Shown piece after piece: positions 25,290-31,173 of a stretch of DNA of 64,000 nt. Made by a program: the position numbers and the translations under genes. The DNA is from Ornithinibacter aureus (GTDB lineage: Bacteria > Actinomycetota > Actinomycetes > Actinomycetales > Dermatophilaceae): assembly GCF_009858245.1 (NCBI RefSeq), contig NZ_VMSB01000001.1, positions 3,043,623-3,107,622 on the forward strand. Direction: 5' to 3'. Position 1 is the stretch's first letter, and every line of letters begins with the position of its first letter. The notes beneath the pieces were generated by a model. That model had not been told where the DNA came from. It saw only the letters and a program-made list of their open reading frames with translations, and did no database searches.

Positions 25290-26062
25290 TGTGGGATGCC
25301 GTTCGCCGGGGGGCGGCTCGGCTCGCCGGTGCGGGGGGCGACTCCGTCGGCGGCGCCGGTGGTGAAGGGACGGCGCAGGGTCGGGACGGTGACTCCGGCG
25401 CCGGCATCGAGTGGCCGTTGCGGCTGACCGGGCGCACGCCGCTCGGCACCGACCTCGTGCTGCGGCCGCTGACCGTCGCGGACGAAGCGGTGTTCCACTC
25501 GGTGCGCCGGGCCAACGCGGCCTGGCTCGGGCCCTGGGACGCCACCTCACCGGACCCCGCGGCGCCCCTGCGCGGGTTCGCCGAGCTGGTGGCGCACTAC
25601 GACGCGGAGGCCCGCGCCGGCAGGTCGATGCCGTTCGTCGTCGAGGCGGAGGGGCGCCTCGTCGGACAGCTGTCGATCGGCGGCATCATGCTCGGGTCGT
25701 TCCGCTCCTGCCTCGTCGGGTACTGGGTGAGCCGCTCGGTCGCCGGTCGGATGGTCATCCCCACGGCGCTCGCGGTCGCCGGCGACCACGCGATCGACGC
25801 GCTCGGGCTGCACCGGATCGAGGTCAACATCCGCCCCGAGAACACCGCGAGCCTGGCCGTCGTGCGCAAGCTGGGCTTTCGGGACGAGGGGCTGCGGCTG
25901 AACTACCTGCACATCGACGGGGCATGGCGAGACCACCGTTCGTTCGCGCTGACGACCGAGGACCTCGACGGTGAGACCCTCACGGACCGGCTCACCCGCC
26001 TGGCGGCCGCACGGTCGGCGCCGGAGACGCTGCCCGGCATCCGCCCCCACATCGACCAATAG
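25289..26062 (+). CDS. GNAT acetyltransferase (RimJ/RimL-like)
   Basis: 257 residues from an ATG overlapping the moaC-mogA stop by 1 nt. After a 40-residue Gly-rich leader comes an N-acetyltransferase domain: DLVLRPLTVADEAVFHSVRR, VGQLSIGGI, GYWVSRSVAGRMVIPTALA (acetyl-CoA loop region) and HRIEVNIRPENTASLAVVRKLGFRDEGLRLNYLHIDG. This pattern is typical of RimJ/RimL protein N-alpha-acetylating enzymes. The M. tuberculosis counterpart position is Rv0995. The last codons (PHIDQ-stop) lie inside a dispersed palindromic repeat, so the repeat supplies the stop codon and the final residues may differ from relatives. Confidence 0.88.
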   Translation: MWDAVRRGAARLAGAGGDSVGGAGGEGTAQGRDGDSGAGIEWPLRLTGRTPLGTDLVLRPLTVADEAVFHSVRRANAAWLGPWDATSPDPAAPLRGFAELVAHYDAEARAGRSMPFVVEAEGRLVGQLSIGGIMLGSFRSCLVGYWVSRSVAGRMVIPTALAVAGDHAIDALGLHRIEVNIRPENTASLAVVRKLGFRDEGLRLNYLHIDGAWRDHRSFALTTEDLDGETLTDRLTRLAAARSAPETLPGIRPHIDQ

Positions 26063-26127
26063 GTCACTGCGGGTACGCCTGCCCAGCACGCTGGCGCCCA
26101 CATCGACCAATAGGTCACTTCAGGTAC
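26047..26127. repeat. GACCTATTGGTC palindromic repeats, copies 2 and 3
   Basis: Two direct copies, about 51 bp apart, in the orientation CACATCGACCAATAGGTCACT followed by C(G/A)GGTAC: one at 26048-26075, overlapping the GNAT stop codon, and one at 26099-26126. They are separated by GC-rich DNA in which CTGCCCAGCACGCTGG can also pair. These copies keep the core and one GTACC arm; the other outer arm is CCCAC-like. Confidence 0.85.
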
Positions 26128-26230
26128 GGCCCCTCGATGAGGCTTGATCCCAGAAGTCACAGCAGTCACTTGTGCGACACACCGACAGGGGTCCGGCGTC
26201 GAGCGGGTGAGCACGCCTACCGTTCTAGTC

Positions 26231-27166
26231 GTGCAGTCCCCGTCGAGCCTGATCTTCGTCCTCCTCCTGGGGGTGTGGGCTGCCTATTTCGTGCACTACC
26301 AGGTGCGCCGGCGCGACCACATCTCGACCGCGCGCTCGGTCGACCAGTTCAGTTCGGCCATGCGGGTGCTCGACCAGCGTGACTCCGCTACGCCCTCGAC
26401 CCCGGTCACGGCCGAGCCGGCCGGACCACGCGCGTACGCGGTGCACCCCGCCCGATCCTCCCGCTCAACCGGGTCGCCCCTCGTCACCGAGCGGGTCGCT
26501 GCCGGAGTGGACTCGCGTCCGGTGCGCTCGGCGCGCCCGCAGGTCAGCCCGAGCCGCCGCGTTCGTGGCATCACCCTGCTGGCCGTCGCGGCAGCCCTGC
26601 TCATCAGCCTGCCGCTCGCGCTGTTCTCAGTCCTCGCCGCGTGGGCCCCGCTCGTTCCGCTCGTCCTGCTCGGGGCGTCCTTGGCGTGGGTTCGCTCCGG
26701 CGTGCGTGCACAGGCGGCGCTGACCCGGGCCCACCGCCGTCGTCAGGCCGAGCTCGCTCGACTGCGCAGGACCGCTCCGGTCACGGCTCCCGCAGCCCGA
26801 CGCAGTGCGACCGCATCCGGCCACGCACCAGCGGCTGCCACGGCCACGATGGCGCCCGCAACCGGTGCCACGGCATCCGCGCCCGTCGAGCCTGTCTCAG
26901 CCGTGGTCGCCTCCGTCGAGGCGCCGTCCGTCGAGCCCGTTGCCGCTCCGGTCGCCCCGCAGGTCATGGTGCCGATCCTCGACGAGGACGACATGCCGCT
27001 GACCTGGAACCCCGTGCCAGTGCCGCGTCCCACCTACACGATGAAGGCCATGGCACCGCGGCCCGAGGTCGAGCCGGCCGAGGTCACCGCGACCCCCGCT
27101 CTCGCCGAGCGCCAGTCGGAGTCCGAGAGCCCGGTGTTCGACGGCCGCCGCGCCGCCGGCGCCTGA
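26231..27166 (+). CDS. Membrane protein related to GlpR/SepX cell-division factors
   Basis: 311 residues from the GTG at 26231; a GTG at 26207 is a less likely alternative. The N-terminus has one membrane segment (SSLIFVLLLGVWAAYFVHYQVRRRDH) followed by STARSVDQFSSAMRVLDQR, then a disordered stretch, two further membrane helices (ITLLAVAAALLISLPLALFSVL, ALVPLVLLGASLAWV) with an RRRQAELARLRR coiled segment, and a long Ala/Pro/Val-rich tail ending in WNPVPVPRPTYTMK. This layout and its place after moeA/glp and rimJ match GlpR (Corynebacterium), SepX (Streptomyces) and Rv0996, membrane partners in divisome assembly. Function here is inferred from those. Confidence 0.72.
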   Translation: MQSPSSLIFVLLLGVWAAYFVHYQVRRRDHISTARSVDQFSSAMRVLDQRDSATPSTPVTAEPAGPRAYAVHPARSSRSTGSPLVTERVAAGVDSRPVRSARPQVSPSRRVRGITLLAVAAALLISLPLALFSVLAAWAPLVPLVLLGASLAWVRSGVRAQAALTRAHRRRQAELARLRRTAPVTAPAARRSATASGHAPAAATATMAPATGATASAPVEPVSAVVASVEAPSVEPVAAPVAPQVMVPILDEDDMPLTWNPVPVPRPTYTMKAMAPRPEVEPAEVTATPALAERQSESESPVFDGRRAAGA

Positions 27167-27247
27167 CCGACCCGCCGGGCAAGGGCTGGGGGACCGGCCC
27201 AGGGGAGTGATCGCCCCGACGCAGGGTCGACGCAGTAGTTCAGCCAC

Positions 27248-27344
27248 CATCCGGTAATTGCTGCGCGGCATCCGAACTTCTGCGTTCCATCCGAACGTCC
27301 GCGCGGCATCCGAACTTCTGCGTCCGCTCGGAACTGCTGCGTTC
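27248..27344. repeat. Tandem array with 19-bp period between convergent genes
   Basis: Units beginning CATCCG start at 27248, 27269, 27288 and 27307, and a diverged unit (GCTCGGAACTGCTGCG) starts at 27326. From the second unit on, spacing is exactly 19 bp. The best-conserved unit is CATCCGAACTTCTGCG plus three variable bases; a 23-bp stretch at 27263-27285 recurs perfectly at 27301-27323. The array fills most of the gap between the GlpR-like gene and the AI-2E-family gene, which end towards each other. Confidence 0.8.
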
Positions 27345-27364
27345 CTGTTCGAAGCGCCGTGCGG

Positions 27365-28624
27365 CTACTCGCCCTGCTCCGCCAAGTCGGTCGCATCGAC
27401 GGCCTGCTCGGCCCGTTCGGCCTCGCTGCTGGAGAGCACGTGGGCCTCGTCGGCGGCAGCGGCACCGACGTGCTCGGACTCGCCGTCCTCTTCGTCGAGC
27501 AGGTGGTGGCCCACGGCGTTGAGGACGGCGACGACAGGCACGGCGATGAGACCACCGACGATGCCGGCGAGCACGATGCCAGCGGCGATGGCGAGCAGGA
27601 TCGCGAGGGGGTGCAGGCGCATGACCCGGCCGACGAGGAAGGGCTGCAGCACGTGGCTCTCGAACTGCTGCACCCCGATGACGATGGCGAGCATGATCAG
27701 CGCCTGCACCGGCCCGAGGGCCACGAGCGCGAGCATCACGGCCACCGTGCCGGAGACGGCCGCACCGACCACCGGGATGAAGGCGCCGAAGAACACGAGA
27801 AGGGTGATGCCGGAGGCGAACGGCACGCCGAGGATCGCAGCGCCGACACCGATGCCGATGGCGTCCGACGCGGCGACCAGCAGGGTCGCGCGGGTGAAGG
27901 AGGACAGCTGGACCCAGGCGATGTCGCCGGAGGAGCGCACCCTGGCGCGGGCGCCGCGGGGGAAGAGCTGGGTCACCCAGCGCCAGATGGTGGCGCCGTC
28001 GTAGAGGAAGAAGAACAGGGCGAACAGCGCGAGGAAGAACCCGGCGAGGATGTGCGTGGCGGTGAGCCCGGCGGAGGTCGCGGTGTCGGCGAGGTTCTGC
28101 GAGCTCAGCCATTCGCGGGCCCTGTCGATGTAGCCCTCGAGCTGGGTGTCGGTGATGCCGAACGTGCTGTTGAGCCAGCGGCGGATCTGGTCGATGCCGT
28201 CGGCGACCTTCGTCGTCATGTCGTCGAGCTGGCTGGTCAGCTGCGACCCCACGAAGGACAGCAGGCCGAACACGAACACGAGGGTGCCGACCACGGTCAG
28301 ACCCGCGGCGGCCCCGCGGGGCATGAAGCGGGCCAGCCACCGGAAGGCCGGCTGCAGCAGGGCCGCGAGGAGCAGGGCCATCAGCAGGGGGATGACGATC
28401 TCGGACAGCAGGCTGATCAGGTAGAGCACCGCCACGAGGGCGGCGGCGATGACCAGACCGCGCCACGCCCACTCACTGGCCTTGCGCACCCCTGACGGCA
28501 CCGACCAGTCGGCGTCGACGGCTGCAGGGACCAGGAGCACGGGGGTGGATGCCGGTGGGTTGGTTGGGCGGGGGTCGCCGGGGGTGGCCCCGACCTCGGT
28601 CGAAGCGGGACGGCGAAAGCGCAT
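27365..28624 (-). CDS. AI-2E/PerM-family transporter
   Basis: 419 residues with about 8 membrane segments. Two hydrophobic helices (LVIAAALVAVLYLISLLSEIVIPLLMALLLAALLQPAF) are followed by a membrane-distal helix region (LDDMTTKVADGIDQIRRWL), then the conserved permease core (FLALFALFFFLYDG, GVPFASGITLLVFFGAFIPVVGAAVSGTVAVMLAL, QFESHVLQPFLVGRVMRLHPLAILLAIAAG, GIVGGLIAVPVVAVLNAV). The family was named for autoinducer-2 export but includes Na+/H+-type and unknown exporters. The acidic C-terminal tail (DEEDGESEHVGAAAADEAHV) is variable. The gene stands alone, upstream of tRNA-Ala and divergent from it. Confidence 0.9.
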   Translation of the reverse strand: MRFRRPASTEVGATPGDPRPTNPPASTPVLLVPAAVDADWSVPSGVRKASEWAWRGLVIAAALVAVLYLISLLSEIVIPLLMALLLAALLQPAFRWLARFMPRGAAAGLTVVGTLVFVFGLLSFVGSQLTSQLDDMTTKVADGIDQIRRWLNSTFGITDTQLEGYIDRAREWLSSQNLADTATSAGLTATHILAGFFLALFALFFFLYDGATIWRWVTQLFPRGARARVRSSGDIAWVQLSSFTRATLLVAASDAIGIGVGAAILGVPFASGITLLVFFGAFIPVVGAAVSGTVAVMLALVALGPVQALIMLAIVIGVQQFESHVLQPFLVGRVMRLHPLAILLAIAAGIVLAGIVGGLIAVPVVAVLNAVGHHLLDEEDGESEHVGAAAADEAHVLSSSEAERAEQAVDATDLAEQGE

Positions 28625-28692
28625 GGCGCGATATTACGTCGCCCAGCGGTTTCGACGTCCCGAGTCAGCGGTGTTATCGTTGCGTCGCTCTC

Positions 28693-28765
28693 GGGGCTGT
28701 GGCGCAGTTGGTAGCGCGTCTCGTTCGCAATGAGAAGGCCAGGGGTTCGAATCCCCTCAGCTCCA
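28693..28765 (+). tRNA. tRNA-Ala, anticodon CGC
   Basis: 73 nt. The acceptor stem is GGGGCTG/CAGCTCC with one G-U pair, the D-arm GCGC/GCGC carries loop AGTTGGTA, the anticodon stem TCTCG/TGAGA closes loop TTCGCAA (anticodon CGC, reading GCG), the T-arm is AGGGG-TTCGAAT-CCCCT, and the discriminator is A. The tail ACCCCA is not a clean CCA. A strong hairpin follows. The gene marks the left edge of an accessory-looking segment. Confidence 0.95.
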
Positions 28766-28774
28766 CCCCACGCA

Positions 28775-28824
28775 CAAGGCTCGAACCCTTGCCAACGGAA
28801 ACGTTGGTCGAGGTTCGGGCCTTG
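28775..28824 (+). terminator. Terminator hairpin after tRNA-Ala
   Basis: CAAGGCTCGAACC and GGTTCGGGCCTTG pair with one mismatch and enclose a second perfect stem, CCAACG-GAAA-CGTTGG, with a GNRA tetraloop. It begins 9 nt after the tRNA and is followed by TTCGC. Confidence 0.75.
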
Positions 28825-28825
28825 T

Positions 28826-28945
28826 TCGCATCTGCGGCCCAGGTCAGAGCGTTGGCGTTGACCTGGGGATCGAGGAGCATCTCGAAGGGCCGGTTGTGTT
28901 CGACTCGCAGTTCCTTGTCCTCGTCGATGAAGACCTTGACTCTCC
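28826..28945 (-). pseudogene. Gene fragment of unknown family next to tRNA-Ala
   Basis: The minus strand reads VFIDEDKELRVEHNRPF, then EMLLDPQVNANALTWAADANKAR, which has codon-like structure but runs into the tRNA terminator hairpin without a proper end. Only about 40 residues are present, with no start. It may be the C-terminal remnant of an element once integrated at the tRNA, but I do not recognise the protein. Confidence 0.35.
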
Positions 28946-28974
28946 CGACACATCCTGCTCTAATAAAGGCAATA

Positions 28975-28984
28975 CTTAATTAAG
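28975..28984. promoter_or_regulatory. Candidate ArsR operator upstream of the ArsR-type gene
   Basis: CTTAATTAAG is a perfect 10-bp palindrome in the most AT-rich tract of the neighbourhood (TAATAAAGGCAATACTTAATTAAGG), 11 nt before the regulator's GTG. SdpR/ArsR regulators typically bind such AT-rich imperfect palindromes over their own promoter. Confidence 0.55.
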
Positions 28985-28995
28985 GATGTGATGAA

Positions 28996-29355
28996 GTGCC
29001 CGCAACGGACTCGCTGAGCCTGGTATTCGCCGCGCTCGCCGACCCAACGCGTCGCGCGATCCTCTCGACGCTCGCCCAGGGACCAGCGACCGTCGGCGAG
29101 GTGGCCTCACCGTTCGCAGTGACCGCACCGGCGATCTCGCAACACCTGAAGGTCTTAGAGCGGGCAGGGCTGGTCACGCGCACTACCAAGGCCCAATGGC
29201 GAACGCTGTCCATGCAGGCCAAACCGCTCGACGAGGCTTCCGCATGGGTGGAGAAGCATCGCCGCGAATGGAACCTACGCCTCGATGCGCTCGACGCCCA
29301 TCTCCAGACGATGAAGACCAGGCCGACACCCACCACCGAGGAAGCAGAATCATGA
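28996..29355 (+). CDS. ArsR/SdpR-family transcriptional regulator
   Basis: 119 residues from the GTG at 28996. It is a winged-helix protein: LVFAALADPTRRAILSTLAQGPATVGEVASPFAVTAPAISQHLKVLERAGLVTRTTKAQWRTLSMQ. The DPTRRAIL motif and the recognition helix APAISQHLKVLE are typical of the SdpR subgroup, which often lacks metal-site cysteines, as this one does. The C-terminus (EASAWVEKHRREWNLRLDALDAHLQ) is a helical extension. It overlaps the SRPBCC gene by 4 nt. ArsR-SRPBCC-VOC operons are common in actinobacteria; the inducer is unknown. Confidence 0.9.
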   Translation: MPATDSLSLVFAALADPTRRAILSTLAQGPATVGEVASPFAVTAPAISQHLKVLERAGLVTRTTKAQWRTLSMQAKPLDEASAWVEKHRREWNLRLDALDAHLQTMKTRPTPTTEEAES

Positions 29356-29822
29356 ACTCCACAGACCTCTCCGGCGCAAACGTGCCGCAATTCTCGATCA
29401 CACGCCTGTTCGACGCCCCCCGCGAGCTCGTGTGGAGGGCTTGGACAGACGAATCGGAGCTGGCGCATTGGCAGCACCCGTTCGGGGTCGCGACCGACAG
29501 CGTCTCACTCGACGTGCGCGTGGGCGGCCGATTTCGCTACACGATGACGAACGCGGACACGGGGCAAGAGTTTCCCACCGGCGGTGAGTACCTCAAGGTG
29601 GAACCGTTCGACCGGCTCGTCTTCACCTGGGGTGACCCGGACGCCGCTGTCGATGACGCCCCGATCATCACGCTTACCTTCATCCCGCACGGCGACCGCA
29701 CCGAACTGGTCTTCCACCTTCGTGGCATCGAGGGAAAGCCGGGCGACGGGTTCGTCTACGACGGGTGGGACGAAGCTCTCACCAACTTCGGACGCCACCT
29801 CGCTGGCGAGAACTTGGATTGA
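29352..29822 (+). CDS. SRPBCC-domain protein (AHSA1-like)
   Basis: 156 residues from the ATG at 29352, overlapping the ArsR stop by 4 nt. It has a START-like hydrophobic-ligand fold of the AHSA1/CalC type: FSITRLFDAPRELVWRAWTDESELAHWQHPFG, VGGRFRYTMTNADTG, GGEYLKVEPFDRLVFTWGDPD, LTFIPHGDRTELVFHLRGI and GWDEALTNFGRHLAG. Such proteins bind or sequester small hydrophobic molecules. Coupling to ArsR and VOC genes suggests a small-molecule response or detoxification unit. Confidence 0.9.
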   Translation: MNSTDLSGANVPQFSITRLFDAPRELVWRAWTDESELAHWQHPFGVATDSVSLDVRVGGRFRYTMTNADTGQEFPTGGEYLKVEPFDRLVFTWGDPDAAVDDAPIITLTFIPHGDRTELVFHLRGIEGKPGDGFVYDGWDEALTNFGRHLAGENLD

Positions 29823-29826
29823 CGCC

Positions 29827-30264
29827 GTGAGCATCCGGATGGACAACATTGGCATCGTCGTTGCCGACCTCACCCCGGTCGTTGACTTCTTCTCCGACCT
29901 TGGACTCGAACTGGAAGGCCGCGCCTTGGCAGAAGGCGACTGGGCCGGACGCTGCACCGGCCTGGGCGATCAGCGCGTTGAAGTCGCCATGATGCGCACG
30001 CCCGACGGGCATGGCCGCGTGGAACTCTCCCGCTTCATCCAACCGGCCATCGTCGAAGACCACCGCACCGCGCCCGTAAACGCACTCGGCTACCTGCGCG
30101 CCATGTTCGAAGTGGATGACATCGACGACACGCTCGCTCGTGTCGAGAAGCACGGTACGCAACTCGTCAGCAGCGAAATCGTCCAGTACGAGGATGTGTA
30201 CCGGCTCTGCTACGTCCGCGGACCCGAAGGCATCCTCGTCGGCCTCGCGCAAGCCCTCCGCTAG
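29827..30264 (+). CDS. VOC-family (glyoxalase/bleomycin-resistance fold) protein
   Basis: 145 residues from the GTG at 29827, 4 nt after the SRPBCC gene; an ATG at 29839 would also work. The two beta-alpha-beta-beta-beta modules are visible: RMDNIGIVVADLTPVVDFFSDLGLELEG ... RVEVAMMRTPDGHGRVELSRF, and YLRAMFEVDDIDDTLARVEKHGTQLVSSEIVQYEDVYRLCYVRGPEGILVGLAQAL. The metal ligands usual for the fold (His/Glu in the first and last strands) are partly suggested by R-V-E-L and the second-module E. No substrate can be assigned. Third gene of the ArsR operon. Confidence 0.88.
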   Translation: MSIRMDNIGIVVADLTPVVDFFSDLGLELEGRALAEGDWAGRCTGLGDQRVEVAMMRTPDGHGRVELSRFIQPAIVEDHRTAPVNALGYLRAMFEVDDIDDTLARVEKHGTQLVSSEIVQYEDVYRLCYVRGPEGILVGLAQALR

Positions 30265-30361
30265 ACCGGGCCAGAGCATGTCACGCGTCTGGCTTGGTGG
30301 CCTCGCACGCGACTGATTGCGGGCGTAGGAGCCGCAGCTCGGGAGCGTTCAGTACTCTGAG

Positions 30362-30577
30362 ATGGTGAGTACGCGCGACGTTCCCGAGCAGATCGGCGAC
30401 CTTCCCAAAATTGGTCGCCCGGCCAATAGTGCCCTACTGGTTCAGAACATCACGACGCTTGCTGAGGTCGCAGCTTTCGGCAAGAAGCGACTGTTGGCGC
30501 TCCACGGCGTTGGGCCGAAAGCAGTCAGAATCCTCAGCGACGCGCTTGCCGAACGCGGGATCGACTGGGCGGAGTGA
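30362..30577 (+). CDS. Small helix-hairpin-helix protein
   Basis: 71 residues from the ATG at 30362. The sequence GDLPKIGRPANSALLVQNITTLAEVAAF followed by GKKRLLALHGVGPKAVRILSDALAERG is a helix-hairpin-helix pair of the RuvA/RNA-polymerase-alpha-CTD type, with LHGVGPKAV as the hairpin. Such small proteins may bind DNA non-specifically. It lies alone about 100 nt after the VOC gene; partners are unknown. Confidence 0.78.
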   Translation: MVSTRDVPEQIGDLPKIGRPANSALLVQNITTLAEVAAFGKKRLLALHGVGPKAVRILSDALAERGIDWAE

Positions 30578-30616
30578 CGAACCCTTCTCGAACAACGCCC
30601 CTCATCGCCGTGCCTC

Positions 30617-31009
30617 TCAGACCTGTCGACACCGTGGCAACGCGGCGGCGGTGAACGCGGCGGCTTGCTGGCCGACGAGGAGCCGGGTCTCGCAAGATGC
30701 TTGGATCGCGGCTTGGTCGATGGCCGCGACGGCAGCGTCGAGTTCCTCCACGGTGGGGGCGGAGACGGCGATCAGGCCGGTGTAGCGCAGGATGCCGTGC
30801 CCGGCGGTGAGGTCGGCTTCTTGCTGGAGCACGTCGTGGTACTCGGCGGTCTGCGAGGCGTCCTCGATCTGGCCGATCTTCGCGCGCTGGGCTTGGTCTG
30901 AGATGTGCTCGACCTTCTTCTTGCGGATGTCGCGGGCGGCCTGGTCGGAGCGCATCGGGGTGCGGCTACCAGCACGGGCGATGACCACGTACGCTTGGTG
31001 GTGCCCCGT
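30617..31009 (-). pseudogene. Fragment of an SCO6880-type conjugation ATPase-like protein
   Basis: The minus-strand frame reads MRSDQAARDIRKKKVEHISDQ, then DVLQQEADLTAGHGILRYTGLIAVSAPTVEELDAAVAAIDQAAIQASCETRLLVGQQAAAFTAAALPRCRQV. This corresponds to the segment before the ATPase domain of SCO6880-like proteins found in actinobacterial conjugative (type IV-like) elements, normally about 450-500 residues. The frame is lost upstream near 31009 and the protein ends at the segment where more sequence is expected. It is a relic of an integrative conjugative element. Confidence 0.65.
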
Positions 31010-31173
31010 CGGTCGACGGGGGCGACATGCAGTGGCACGGGGATTTGGGCACGGCCCACGCACGCGTTCGGCGTGAGTCCCGATGTCGGGTGGTCTGCGC
31101 GGAGGGTCTTCCCCGTCGGACGCAACCCGGCACCGACGCCGTCCCGTCGTGCCTGACTCAGGAGAAGGATCGC

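Noticed and set aside
27248-27344. CRISPR array
   Set aside because: The 19-bp period with only three variable bases per unit leaves no room for spacers, and no cas genes are present.
28693-28765. Clear att site duplication for tRNA-Ala
   Set aside because: I looked for a second copy of the tRNA 3' end up to 35.3 kb and found none, so island boundaries rest on gene content only.
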